A DNA stretch of 25,196 nt from an uncultured Methylotenera sp. (GCA_937957775.1 CALFXV010000046.1:1-25196), one strand, 5' to 3'. Shown: positions 9,572-17,800, counted from the first letter of the stretch. The notes: generated from the letters alone by a model not told the origin. Numbers and translations are program-made.

Positions 9572-10234
9572 GTGCCGTTTGATTTAAAAAAATACAAAAG
9601 CATCGTCTTTGATTGCGATGGCGTGGTGCTCGATTCGAATGCGCTGAAAACCCATGCGTATTTTCGTACGGCGAAAAATTTGGGCGCCACCGACAGCCAA
9701 GCCCAGGCCTTGGTGGATTACCACGTGCGCTTGGGCGGCATCTCCCGTTACCATAAATTTGATTATTATTTGCGTGAGATTCTGTCGCAAGAATCAATGC
9801 CTGAAGCCATCCAAAGCTTGTTGGATGCCTTTTCACGCGAGTTGGAAGACGGTTTGTTGCATTGTGCAATCGCGCCGGGTTTGGCGGCATTGCGCGCGGC
9901 CACGTCGCAGGCCAACTGGATGATTTTGTCTGGGGGTGATCAGGAAGAAATTCGCCGCTTGTTTGCGCGGCGTGATTTAGCCCGCTTTTTCGATGGTGGT
10001 TTGTTTGGCAGTCCGGATAACAAAGACACGGTGTTGGCTAGGGAAAAGGCCAACGGCAATGTGACCATGCCGGCCTTATTTATTGGCGACAGTAAATACG
10101 ATTACCAAGCGGCCAGCCGAGCTGGATTGGATTTTGTCTTTTTGAGTGATTGGACGGAAGTGGCCGATTGGCAGGCCTATTGCCAGGCGCAGCAGATAGA
10201 GGTGTTGCCCAATCTGGCCGCGCTATTGAATTAG
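9572..10234 (+). CDS. HAD-superfamily hydrolase, substrate unknown
   Basis: A 220-residue phosphatase-like protein of the haloacid dehalogenase superfamily. All four HAD motifs are visible: I, D14 and D16 in VFDCDGVVLDS; II, S120 in MILSGGD; III, K151 in GSPDNKD; IV, D173 and D177 in IGDSKYDY. The residues after motif I are helical, consistent with a C1-type cap as in phosphoglycolate phosphatase-like enzymes. The start is GTG at 9572 with AGGA at 9561-9564. It follows the eda terminator closely and converges on hemH, with 20 bases between them. It may depend on terminator read-through or an unseen promoter. The substrate cannot be assigned; a sugar phosphate or nucleotide is possible. Confidence 0.85.
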   Translation: MPFDLKKYKSIVFDCDGVVLDSNALKTHAYFRTAKNLGATDSQAQALVDYHVRLGGISRYHKFDYYLREILSQESMPEAIQSLLDAFSRELEDGLLHCAIAPGLAALRAATSQANWMILSGGDQEEIRRLFARRDLARFFDGGLFGSPDNKDTVLAREKANGNVTMPALFIGDSKYDYQAASRAGLDFVFLSDWTEVADWQAYCQAQQIEVLPNLAALLN

Positions 10235-10254
10235 TCGGACTTAAATCACCCCTG

Positions 10255-11367
10255 CTATTTAGCCGCCGCGTCTAGCATGGCTTGCGCGCGCGATTGCGTG
10301 AGCTTGGCCGCGGCCAATGCGTCTTTTTTATTCCACTTTTTGCTCACCCAGCCTTGCAGGTTTTCCAGCACGATGTTGCTCATCGCTTCTATCCAAGCCG
10401 GGTTCTCATTTAAGGCCGGTATGTAGTGGTAGTCGCCACCACCATGACTTTGGAATATATGCTTGCCTTCCATGGCAATTTCTTCCAGGGTTTCCAAGCA
10501 GTCGCTGCTAAAGCCTGGGCAGATGATGTCTATGCGCGCGGTTTTAGCCGTGCCTAAATCCGCCAAGGTGCTGGCTAGGTAAGGTTTTAACCACTCTTGT
10601 TTGCCAAAACGCGATTGAAAGGCGACGGTGTATTGTGTTTTGTTCAATTGCAAGGCTTCAGCCAGCAAGCGGCCGGTTTTGTGGCACAAGCAATGGTAGG
10701 GGTCGCCGTTGTTTAAGTGCGCTTTGGGCACACCATGAAAACTCATGACCAATACGCTGGGCTGGCCGTGCACTTGCCAATGCGCTTGGACGCTGGCGGC
10801 CAGGGCGGCAATGTAATCCGGGTGGTCGTGGTAGCTGCGTATGCTGCGCAATGCCGGTTGGTTGCGGGTTTTAAGCAGGATGCGGTAGACCGCGTCCATG
10901 GCCGAGGCCGTGCTGCTGGCGGCGTATTGTGGGTACAAAGGCAAGACCAAAATGCGGTCGCAATGTTGAGCGCGCAAGGCATCCATGGCCGACTTCATGC
11001 TGGGGTTGCCGTAGCTCATGCCCAAGGCAACCGCGTAGGGTGATGCAATTTTTTTGGCCAGTGCCTCGTTTAATAAGCGGCATTGGTTTTGAGCGTGCAC
11101 CAACAAAGGCGAGCCGGCATCGGTCCAAACTTGCGCGTATTTTTCCGCTGATTTCTTTGGGCGTATCACCAAAATAATGCAATGCAAAATCCAGCACCAA
11201 ATAAAACGCGGGATTTCCACCACGCGCCTGTCCATTAAAAATTGCTGCAAGTAGGGTCGCAAGGCATTGGCCGTGGGGGCGTCGGGCGTACCTAAGTTAG
11301 CCAGCAGTATGCCCACTTTCAGCTGGTCGCCGTGGCTGTAATTGGGTTCTTGGTTGAAGTAAGCCAT
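10255..11367 (-). CDS. hemH: Ferrochelatase
   Basis: HemH inserts ferrous iron into protoporphyrin IX, the last step of protoheme synthesis. The 370-residue protein has the family opening GILLANLGTPDAP and YLQQFLMDRRVVEIPR. The catalytic histidine is H211 in MSFHGVPKAH, and the acidic segment SDCLETLEEIAMEG lies around 288-302. The C-terminal 30 residues after WVSKKW are Ala/Lys-rich and helical, slightly longer than in E. coli HemH (320 residues), as is common in betaproteobacteria. The start is ATG at 11367 with only a weak GAGA upstream. It lies 41 bases after hrcA on the same strand, so the two may be cotranscribed. Confidence 0.96.
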   Translation of the reverse strand: MAYFNQEPNYSHGDQLKVGILLANLGTPDAPTANALRPYLQQFLMDRRVVEIPRFIWCWILHCIILVIRPKKSAEKYAQVWTDAGSPLLVHAQNQCRLLNEALAKKIASPYAVALGMSYGNPSMKSAMDALRAQHCDRILVLPLYPQYAASSTASAMDAVYRILLKTRNQPALRSIRSYHDHPDYIAALAASVQAHWQVHGQPSVLVMSFHGVPKAHLNNGDPYHCLCHKTGRLLAEALQLNKTQYTVAFQSRFGKQEWLKPYLASTLADLGTAKTARIDIICPGFSSDCLETLEEIAMEGKHIFQSHGGGDYHYIPALNENPAWIEAMSNIVLENLQGWVSKKWNKKDALAAAKLTQSRAQAMLDAAAK

Positions 11368-11408
11368 CGTTGGTCTCTTTTATTAGTCTTGTTTATTAAT
11401 TTTGCGGT

Positions 11409-12428
11409 TTAATTGCTGTTATTGAGGGCGTTGGACAGCAGTTTTGCCGTCACATCGACTATCGGTATCACCCGTTCGTAGGCCATGCGGGTTGGGCCTA
11501 TCACGCCTAAGGTGCCAACCACTTGGCCATCTGCTTCGTAAGGCGCGGTAATCATGCTGCATTCGTCCAAGGCCAAATAGCCGCTCTCGCCGCCTATGAA
11601 AATCTGTATGCCTTCCGCATGCTGGCTGTTATCTAACAGTTGCATTAAGGAGGTGCGCCGTTCAAACAACTCAAACAGCTTACGTAGACTGGTGACGTTG
11701 GTGGACAGTTCGTCGACTTGCAGTAAATTTCGCTCACCGGCAATGATGACGCCGTCTTTGTCGCCCTTGGCTTGCGAGCTGCTGGCGGCCATGGCGGCTG
11801 ACATCAAGCGGTTCATGTCGCTTTGCATTTGTTGCAATTCGCTGTGCAGTTTTTGCTGCACTTCTTCAAAGGTTTGCCCAGCGTAGTGGCTGTTGAAGTA
11901 GTTGCTGGCTTGCGTCAGTGCACTTGATGAATAGGGTTTGTCGGCCAGGATGATGCGGTTTTGCACGTTACCGTCGCTGGTGACGATGATCACCAATATG
12001 CGCTTTTCCGACAACGGTAAAAACTCCATATGCTTGAAGGAGATGCGTTTGCGCTTAGGGATCATCACCAAACCGGCAAATTGCGTGAGTTGCGACAGCA
12101 TGTCGGCCGCGCTGTTAATGAGTTCATTGGGGTTGGGTGAGGATAAGCCGCTTTTTAATTGTTGCACGGCTTGGCTGCCCAAAGGTTGCACGGTTAACAG
12201 CGAATCGACAAATAAGCGGTAGCCTTTTTGCGTGGGCACCCGACCGGCTGAGGTGTGCGGGCTGGCGATGAAGCCTAACTGTTCCAAGTCACTCATGACA
12301 TTGCGTATGGTGGCAGGGCTAACGTCTAAGCCTGAATGCTGCAACAAGGTACGCGAGCCTATGGGTTGGCCGTCACTGATGTAATGCTCAACCAAGGTTT
12401 TGAGTAAAATTTGCGCGCGTTTATCCAT
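11409..12428 (-). CDS. hrcA: Heat-inducible transcription repressor HrcA
   Basis: HrcA represses chaperone operons, typically groESL, by binding the CIRCE operator; its activity depends on GroEL. The 339-residue protein has the N-terminal winged-helix region with the segments ILLKTLVEHYISDGQPIGS and VSPATIRNVMSDLE. The diagnostic segment SPHTSAGRVPTQKGYRLFVD follows, then the GAF-like and dimerisation domains. The ATG at 12428 lacks a clear Shine-Dalgarno sequence. In many bacteria hrcA heads grpE-dnaK-dnaJ, but here it is 5 kb away beside hemH and divergent from nadK, an arrangement seen in betaproteobacteria. No full CIRCE element is seen upstream, so autorepression is not indicated. Confidence 0.96.
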   Translation of the reverse strand: MDKRAQILLKTLVEHYISDGQPIGSRTLLQHSGLDVSPATIRNVMSDLEQLGFIASPHTSAGRVPTQKGYRLFVDSLLTVQPLGSQAVQQLKSGLSSPNPNELINSAADMLSQLTQFAGLVMIPKRKRISFKHMEFLPLSEKRILVIIVTSDGNVQNRIILADKPYSSSALTQASNYFNSHYAGQTFEEVQQKLHSELQQMQSDMNRLMSAAMAASSSQAKGDKDGVIIAGERNLLQVDELSTNVTSLRKLFELFERRTSLMQLLDNSQHAEGIQIFIGGESGYLALDECSMITAPYEADGQVVGTLGVIGPTRMAYERVIPIVDVTAKLLSNALNNSN

Positions 12429-12507
12429 ATGGGCTGTATTTTGCCCGATTTATGCTTATCGTCATACTGCTATGCGCTAAATCTTGGCAACTAACTAAGC
12501 TTTCCCT

Positions 12508-12535
12508 TTGCGCAAAAAGCCATCTGTGATTTAAT
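12508..12535 (+). promoter_or_regulatory. Candidate promoter for nadK-recN
   Basis: TTGCGC (12508-12513), a 16-base spacer and TTTAAT (12530-12535) resemble a sigma-70 promoter. The -10 box matches five of six consensus bases and the -35 matches three. Only six bases separate the -10 box from the nadK ATG, so a transcript from here would be leaderless or nearly so. Confidence 0.4.
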
Positions 12536-12541
12536 TTCGGC

Positions 12542-13411
12542 ATGACGCTCGCATTCCAATCCATCGCCATCATAGGCAAATACATGAACCAATCGGCCTT
12601 GCAATTAATGCGCAAGGATTTGCTTGATTTGGCCGAGCATTTGTCGGCAAAAAACATACGGGTTTGGGTAGAGGAAGAGACCGCCCAGCATGCCAATATC
12701 AGCGCTTACAAAACCGCTACATTGAGCAACATAGGCAGCGAAGTGGACTTGGTGATTGTCATGGGTGGCGACGGCACCATGCTTAGCGTGGCGCGCAGTT
12801 TGATTGATTTTAATGTGCCCTTGGTCGGCATTAATCAAGGCCGATTCGGCTTTCTCACTGACTTGCGCGTGGAAGACATGTTGGGTCAGTTGGATCGCAT
12901 TTTGGCGGGCGATTATGTCCTGGAGCCGCGGGTCATATTAAGCGCCACCGTCACGCGTGATGGCCAAGAAGTGCATGCCAATTACGCCCTGAATGACGTG
13001 GTGGTGAAAAGTGCGCTGCGTTTGATTGAATTGGAGGTCAGTGTGGACGAAAAGTTTGTCCACAAACAACGCTCGGATGGACTGATTATCAGCACGCCTA
13101 CCGGCACCACCGCCTATGCCTTATCGGCAGGCGGGCCAATTTTGCACCCGAATTTGCAGGCCATTTCCTTGGTGCCGATTTGCCCGCATACCTTGAGCAA
13201 TCGACCGATTGCCGTGCACAGTGACAGTCAAATAGACATACGCCTGCTGCAATTGGGTCATGCGCAACTCAGCTTCGATGGCCAGTTCCAAATGGAATTA
13301 AAACAGGGCGACAAGGTGACCGTGAAACGTGCCAGTCAAAGCGTGTCGTTGTTGCACCCTAGCGACTATTGCTACTTCGATATGCTGCGCAACAAGCTGA
13401 ACTGGGGTTAA
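12542..13411 (+). CDS. nadK: NAD kinase
   Basis: NadK phosphorylates NAD to NADP in the cytosol. The 289-residue protein has family length. It carries the GGDGT nucleotide-binding motif at 75-79, then GINQGRFGFLTD, the NDVVV segment, and the SDGLIISTPTGTTAYALSAGGPILHP block that forms the active site. The ATG at 12542 begins TLAFQSIAIIGKY, which supplies the first beta strand, so a later start is unlikely. No Shine-Dalgarno sequence is visible. It is divergent from hrcA (113-base gap) and abuts recN directly: its TAA stop is immediately followed by the recN ATG, which implies translational coupling. Confidence 0.97.
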   Translation: MTLAFQSIAIIGKYMNQSALQLMRKDLLDLAEHLSAKNIRVWVEEETAQHANISAYKTATLSNIGSEVDLVIVMGGDGTMLSVARSLIDFNVPLVGINQGRFGFLTDLRVEDMLGQLDRILAGDYVLEPRVILSATVTRDGQEVHANYALNDVVVKSALRLIELEVSVDEKFVHKQRSDGLIISTPTGTTAYALSAGGPILHPNLQAISLVPICPHTLSNRPIAVHSDSQIDIRLLQLGHAQLSFDGQFQMELKQGDKVTVKRASQSVSLLHPSDYCYFDMLRNKLNWG

Positions 13412-15091
13412 ATGTTACACAGCCTTTCCATACGCGATTTCATTATCGTCAAGCAGCTCGATTTGGAATTCAACGCGGGCTATACCGTGCTGACCGGCGA
13501 AACCGGGGCCGGTAAATCCATATTAATCGATGCTTTATCCTTGGCTTTGGGTGCGCGCGGCGAGGGCGGCATTTGCCGAGCTGGCTGCGAAAAAGCCGAA
13601 ATCAGTGCCATTTTTTCCATACAAGACAACCTGGATGCGCAGCAATGGATGCAAGCTGCTGAGCTGACTGAGGACGCTGGTGAATTGCTGTTGCGCCGGG
13701 TAATGTATGCCGATGGCCGTTCGCGGGCATTTATCAACGGTACCACGGTGACCGTGGCGCAACTCAAAGAATTGGGTGAGCTGCTGTTGGATATCTACAG
13801 CCAAAATGCCCACCACTCCTTATTAAAACCCATCACCCAGCGCAATGTGTTGGATCAGTTTGCCGGTTTGTCCGAACTGGCGCAGCAGGTGGCCGAGCAA
13901 TTTAAGGCTTGGCATAAGCTCAATCAGCAGCGCTTGGAGGCGGAAAAAAATGCCAGCGTGTACGCGCGCGAGTTGGCGGAATTGCAAGAGACGGTGCAGG
14001 TCTTGACGGATTTGGCCATGACGGCAGAGGATTGGGCGCAATTGCAGCAAGAGCACCTGCGCTTATCCAATGCCGCCGATTTGATGAGCGGTGGCGCCGC
14101 TTGCCGTGATTTATTAAGCGAGGGTGAACAGTCGGCGCAACGCTTACTTTCCAAGGTGCGCTATAAATTGGAAAATTTAAGCGAATACGATGGCGCCTTG
14201 CAAGAAGCCATGGAAACCTTGGATTCGGCCATGATACAACTGGCGGAGACCGATCGTTTTTTAAATCACTACCTGCAAGACGCGGAATTGGATCCGGCCA
14301 AGCTGGCCGCTCTGGATGAAAAAATACAAAGTGTGCACGGCTTGTCGCGTAAATACCGTGTGCCACCAGAGGGTCTGGAAGCGCTGTTGCAGCAAAGCCA
14401 AGCGCGCATGATTGAGCTGGCCTTGTATGCCAATGACGATGCCTTAGCCAAACTGGAGGCGCAAGCCTGGTCCAGCTATCAAGCCAATGCTGAGCAATTG
14501 AGCGCCGGTCGCCAGTTAGCGGCGCGGGAATTAAGCGAAAAAATCAGTGCACAAATGCAAGATTTGTCTTTAGCCGGTGGTCAGTTTGAGGTGGCGTTAT
14601 CGCCCCAGGCAGCAGCTGCCAGCGGCTTGGAGTTGGTCGAATTTTTAGTAGCCGGTCATGCGGGCGTGGCGCCTAGACCGCTTAATAAAGTGGCGTCGGG
14701 TGGGGAGTTGTCTAGGATTAGTTTGGCGATACGGGTGGTCACTGCCCATAAAGAAAACGTGCCGACCATGATTTTCGATGAAGTCGATGTTGGCATAGGC
14801 GGCGGGGTGGCGGAAGTGGTTGGTCGCTTGCTCAAGCAGTTGGGTGTGCCAGCCTCATCCCAAACGGGGCAAGCCCACGCAAGGCAAGTGCTGGTGATTA
14901 CCCATTTGCCGCAGGTAGCGGCCTTAGCCAGTTGGCACATGCAGGTTAGTAAGTCGCAGCAAGATGGCCAAACCTTGAGCCACATTAGCCAGCTTGATCA
15001 TGAAGCCAGAGTGGAAGAGATTGCCCGCATGCTAGGCGGCTTGGCCATTACCGAGACAACCCGGCAACACGCCAGAGAGATGCTAGCTTAA
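13412..15091 (+). CDS. recN: DNA repair protein RecN
   Basis: RecN is an SMC-like ATPase acting in recombinational repair of double-strand breaks. The 559-residue protein has Walker A GETGAGKS at 29-36 and a central coiled-coil region rich in Gln, Glu, Ala and Leu (about 150-370). The ABC signature ASGGELSR and Walker B MIFDEVDVGIGG lie in the C-terminal half, followed by VLVITHLPQVAAL with the switch histidine. The ATG at 13412 directly follows the nadK stop, with GGGG in the end of nadK as a plausible ribosome-binding site. The nadK-recN pair is widely conserved. It converges on fur with 12 bases between the stops. No LexA box is evident upstream. Confidence 0.97.
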   Translation: MLHSLSIRDFIIVKQLDLEFNAGYTVLTGETGAGKSILIDALSLALGARGEGGICRAGCEKAEISAIFSIQDNLDAQQWMQAAELTEDAGELLLRRVMYADGRSRAFINGTTVTVAQLKELGELLLDIYSQNAHHSLLKPITQRNVLDQFAGLSELAQQVAEQFKAWHKLNQQRLEAEKNASVYARELAELQETVQVLTDLAMTAEDWAQLQQEHLRLSNAADLMSGGAACRDLLSEGEQSAQRLLSKVRYKLENLSEYDGALQEAMETLDSAMIQLAETDRFLNHYLQDAELDPAKLAALDEKIQSVHGLSRKYRVPPEGLEALLQQSQARMIELALYANDDALAKLEAQAWSSYQANAEQLSAGRQLAARELSEKISAQMQDLSLAGGQFEVALSPQAAAASGLELVEFLVAGHAGVAPRPLNKVASGGELSRISLAIRVVTAHKENVPTMIFDEVDVGIGGGVAEVVGRLLKQLGVPASSQTGQAHARQVLVITHLPQVAALASWHMQVSKSQQDGQTLSHISQLDHEARVEEIARMLGGLAITETTRQHAREMLA

Positions 15092-15103
15092 CCTAAGTTG
15101 GGT

Positions 15104-15526
15104 TTAGTCTTTGGCGCAGGGTTGTTGCTTGCACATGCCGTATATCGTTAGCGCGTGGTCTTGCATGGTGAAGCCTAATTTGGCGGCGGCGCTTTCTTGC
15201 CTTTTTTCAATTTCCGCATCGTAAAACTCTTCAACGCGACCGCATTTAACGCAAACGACGTGGTCATGGTGGCCGCCGCTATTAAGTTCAAACACGGCTT
15301 TGCCGCTTTCAAAGTGGTGACGCACCAGTAAGCCTGCTTGTTCGAATTGCGTGAGCACCCGGTAGACCGTGGCCAAGCCTACGTCCTCACCGGCATTAAG
15401 CATGACTTTGTAGATATCCTCGGCAGACAGGTGCCGTTCTTTGCTGTTTTCAAATAGGCTTAATACCTTAAGTCTAGGCAAGGTGGCTTTGAGGCCAGCG
15501 TTTTTTAAGTCTCTTTGATCTTGCAT
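15104..15526 (-). CDS. fur: Ferric uptake regulator Fur
   Basis: Fur is the iron-responsive repressor of iron acquisition genes. The 140-residue protein has the winged-helix DNA-binding domain with LATVYRVLTQFEQAGL (about 51-66). The metal-binding HHDH (86-89) is followed by C92 and C95 (CVKCG). A C-terminal pair C132/C137 could join a structural zinc site. The start is ATG at 15526. Its position divergent from bamE is conserved across many beta- and gammaproteobacteria. I looked for a Fur box in the 105-base intergenic region and saw no convincing one, so autoregulation is unsupported by eye. Confidence 0.97.
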   Translation of the reverse strand: MQDQRDLKNAGLKATLPRLKVLSLFENSKERHLSAEDIYKVMLNAGEDVGLATVYRVLTQFEQAGLLVRHHFESGKAVFELNSGGHHDHVVCVKCGRVEEFYDAEIEKRQESAAAKLGFTMQDHALTIYGMCKQQPCAKD

Positions 15527-15631
15527 GCGGGATTACTCACTATTAACAATGTCGGTGTTTTGGCTTGGCTGTCTACGTGTTATATTAACGCTAATTCTAA
15601 TTTAAGTCATACTATGCGCAATTTATCTGCT

Positions 15632-16759
15632 ATGCGTTACTCCATCCTGTTGTTAGCCTTGTTGTGTGCGTCCTGTGGCACCGCATTGCCTAGCGTTAAA
15701 CCCTACAAGTTGGATGTGCAACAAGGTAACGTGGTTACCTCAAAAATGCTCTTGCAGTTACGCCCCGGCATGACCCAGTCGCAAGTGCGCTTTATTATGG
15801 GCACCCCGCTGATCCAAGACAGTTTTCACGGCAAACGTTGGGATTACGTTTACCAAATGCGTGAAAATGGCAAAATTACCGAGCAGCGCCGGGTCATTTT
15901 GGATTTTGAAAACGACCTTTTAAAAACCGTGCGCGGCGACGTGGTTGCATCTGCTAGTGATGCCAGTAAGTCCAATGAAGTAGCCGATAACAGCGGCACG
16001 CGCGTGATTAATCCATCGGCTAAAGCTAAAGACAAAAGTTTGTTTGGCGCATTAAAGTTCTGGCAAAAAGAACCGACAGCCAAGCCGGTGCCACAGGTCA
16101 AAGCAGACGAGTCGAGTAAGCAAGCAGTCGCGCCGGCTGTTGCCAGCGAAACCAAGCCCTCAGAAAGCAAGCCCTCAGAAAGCAAGCCACTTGAGCCGGC
16201 TGTTACGCCAGCGACCGTAAGCCCTGAGACGCAATCGGTATTGGCTGTGCCCCTGTTGCCGGCTGAACCCAGTCCGATTGCCGCCATACAAGCCCCAGTG
16301 GCAGCCGCTGAAGCACCAGCTGCTGCCGTGGTTGAAACGCCAGCTGCAGTGACGCCTAGTGTGGAATCGACAAGCGTGAAATCAGCTAGTGTGGAAGCGG
16401 CGCCTGTTCAAACTGAAGCGGCGCCAACTGCTGCTGTGGAATCGCCTGCGGCTGAAACGGCGGCTGTTGAAACTGCTACGGAATCCAGTCCAGTTGCAAC
16501 GAGTGGTGTTGAAGCCGGCTCGGCCGAGCCGCTTGCTGCCCCAGCCGCAACGCCAGTCTACGAGTCGCCATCGGGCATGCAATTTGAGCGTAATTTAAGT
16601 GCGCTGCCGGAAGACATTGCGCCGCCCTCGGTGCCTGAGCCGGCGCCAGTGGTGACCAAGCCGCCTGCGGCCAGCACCGAGCTGCCTAAAGCAAAAGAGC
16701 TGCCGGTGACCGCTAAGCCTAGTTTTTTTGATCGCATGCTAGAGAAAATTGGCTTCTAA
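15632..16759 (+). CDS. bamE: Outer-membrane assembly lipoprotein BamE (SmpA/OmlA) with long Ala/Pro-rich tail
   Basis: BamE is a lipoprotein of the BAM complex that assembles beta-barrel proteins in the outer membrane. The start at 15632 gives 375 residues, beginning with a short signal peptide ([10 protein letters not shown]) and a lipobox-like CASC ending at C15. An ATG at 15614, six codons earlier, is also possible. The BamE domain occupies about 22-105, with [17 protein letters not shown] and the segments KRWDYVY and [10 protein letters not shown]. The remaining 270 residues are unusual: a low-complexity, Ala/Pro/Val/Glu/Ser-rich stretch containing SLFGALKFW early and ending with [11 protein letters not shown]. 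Ordinary BamE is about 110 residues. It is divergent from fur and 41 bases upstream of dapB. Confidence 0.9.
   Translation: MRYSILLLALLCASCGTALPSVKPYKLDVQQGNVVTSKMLLQLRPGMTQSQVRFIMGTPLIQDSFHGKRWDYVYQMRENGKITEQRRVILDFENDLLKTVRGDVVASASDASKSNEVADNSGTRVINPSAKAKDKSLFGALKFWQKEPTAKPVPQVKADESSKQAVAPAVASETKPSESKPSESKPLEPAVTPATVSPETQSVLAVPLLPAEPSPIAAIQAPVAAAEAPAAAVVETPAAVTPSVESTSVKSASVEAAPVQTEAAPTAAVESPAAETAAVETATESSPVATSGVEAGSAEPLAAPAATPVYESPSGMQFERNLSALPEDIAPPSVPEPAPVVTKPPAASTELPKAKELPVTAKPSFFDRMLEKIGF
16154..16183 (+). repeat. Two perfect 15-base tandem copies inside the bamE tail
   Basis: The unit AAGCCCTCAGAAAGC occurs twice in perfect tandem (16154-16168 and 16169-16183) and begins a third, diverged copy. 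It keeps the reading frame and encodes repeated KPSES. This suggests the tail has grown by in-frame slippage or duplication. Confidence 0.9.
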
Positions 16760-16800
16760 GGCCGCTTTACAATCCAAACAGTATTTATCAGGTAGTTATT

Positions 16801-17610
16801 ATGGCTAATCCATTAAAAATCGTTATCGCCGGTTGCTCAGGTCGCATGGGCCACGCCTTATTAGAAGCGGTGTTTGCTGATGCCGATTTAGTCTTGCATG
16901 GCGCCTTAGATCGCGCAGGTAACCCGCAGCTTGGCCGTGATGCCGGCGAGCAATTTGGTATCGTGTCCGGTGTGAAATTAAGCGACGACGTCAATGCGGC
17001 TTTAAAAAATGCCGATGTCTTGGTTGACTTTACCCGCCCAGAAGCCAGCATGGCTTACTTGGCCACTTGCCAACAGCACGGGGTGAAAATGATCATAGGC
17101 ACGACCGGCTTTTCGGTCGAGCAAAAGCTGGCCATTGAGCTGGCAGCCAAACAAAGCGCCATCGTCTTTGCGCCCAATATGAGCGTGGGCGTAACCTTGT
17201 TAATTAATTTGGTGCAAGCCGCAGCCAAGGTCTTGCATAGCGGGTACGACATCGAAATATTGGAAGCGCACCATAGGCATAAAGTGGACGCCCCATCGGG
17301 CACAGCGTTGCGTTTAGGTGAGGCGGCAGCCAGTGCCTTGGGGCGCAATTTAGACGAGTGCGCGGTCTACGGCCGCGAGGGCGTTACCGGGGAGCGTGAT
17401 CCCAGTACCATAGGCTTTGCCACCGTGCGCGGTGGTGACGTGGTGGGCGATCACACGGTCTTGTTTGCCGGCACCGGCGAGCGCGTGGAGTTGACGCACA
17501 AGGCCAGCAGTCGTGCAACCTTTGCCTTGGGCGCCTTGCGTGCCGCTAAATTTTTAAGCAGCAAAGCTCACGGCTTGTTTGACATGCAGGACGTGCTTAA
17601 TTTGCGCTAA
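16801..17610 (+). CDS. dapB: 4-hydroxy-tetrahydrodipicolinate reductase
   Basis: DapB reduces 4-hydroxy-tetrahydrodipicolinate with NAD(P)H in the diaminopimelate/lysine pathway, feeding both protein and peptidoglycan synthesis. The 269-residue protein has the N-terminal dinucleotide fold GCSGRMG (11-17), the VDFTRPEAS segment, GTTGFS, and the catalytic block [20 protein letters not shown] with its conserved His and Lys. It ends with the [12 protein letters not shown] helix. An AGGT element lies about ten bases before the ATG. It follows bamE by 41 bases and precedes carA by 230 bases, which include a separate promoter. Confidence 0.98.
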   Translation: MANPLKIVIAGCSGRMGHALLEAVFADADLVLHGALDRAGNPQLGRDAGEQFGIVSGVKLSDDVNAALKNADVLVDFTRPEASMAYLATCQQHGVKMIIGTTGFSVEQKLAIELAAKQSAIVFAPNMSVGVTLLINLVQAAAKVLHSGYDIEILEAHHRHKVDAPSGTALRLGEAAASALGRNLDECAVYGREGVTGERDPSTIGFATVRGGDVVGDHTVLFAGTGERVELTHKASSRATFALGALRAAKFLSSKAHGLFDMQDVLNLR

Positions 17611-17616
17611 GTTATA

Positions 17617-17651
17617 AGCTGGCCTAGCCGGCTGTGGAATAAAATATTCCA
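17617..17651 (+). terminator. Two small hairpins after dapB, possible weak termination region
   Basis: AGCTGGC (17617-17623) pairs with GCCGGCT (17627-17633) around CTA, with one G-T pair. TGGAATA (17635-17641) pairs with TATTCCA (17645-17651) around AAA. No strong T tract follows either stem, so they are a tentative end-of-transcript signal for bamE-dapB. Confidence 0.3.
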
Positions 17652-17672
17652 TGGCTATTTTGCAATACGACG

Positions 17673-17701
17673 TTGAAATGCGAGCCGACTTTCGCTATAA
17701 T
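17673..17701 (+). promoter_or_regulatory. Sigma-70 promoter for carAB
   Basis: TTGAAA (17673-17678), a 17-base spacer and a perfect TATAAT (17696-17701) make the clearest housekeeping promoter in the window. Transcription should begin near 17708, giving carA a leader of about 130 bases. Confidence 0.85.
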
Positions 17702-17713
17702 TCGTTAATTCTG

Positions 17714-17746
17714 AAACGGGAAGAGTACACCTACTCCTCCCGTTTT
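17714..17746 (+). promoter_or_regulatory. Structured carA leader hairpin, possible attenuator
   Basis: AAACGGGA (17714-17721) pairs with TCCCGTTT (17738-17745). One A/C mismatch lies inside, then GAGTA (17723-17727) pairs with TACTC (17732-17736) around a CACC loop. The 3' arm ends in four T. It begins about six bases after the predicted start site, so it would be the first structure in the carA transcript. Termination, mRNA stabilisation or ligand control are all possible. Confidence 0.55.
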
Positions 17747-17800
17747 GCGTATCTACCATCCGTTCATGATGGAAAACGATTATAAAAATTATTATTAGCG

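Noticed and set aside
12429..12541. CIRCE operator in the hrcA-nadK gap
   Set aside because: No TTAGCACTC/GAGTGCTAA arms are present in this 113-base region.
15527..15613. Fur box or sigma-E promoter in the fur-bamE gap
   Set aside because: A TCTAA and several AT-rich words occur, but there is no GAACTT at the right spacing and no recognisable GATAATGATAATCATTATC-like palindrome.
15515..15631. Upstream extension of the bamE reading frame
   Set aside because: The added residues are not signal-peptide-like and overlap the start of fur. The [14 protein letters not shown] signal sequence begins at 15632.
17714..17746. carA leader hairpin as a known riboswitch such as mini-ykkC/guanidine-II
   Set aside because: The loop is CACC and there is no pair of ACGR-loop hairpins; I could not match it to any leader class I know.
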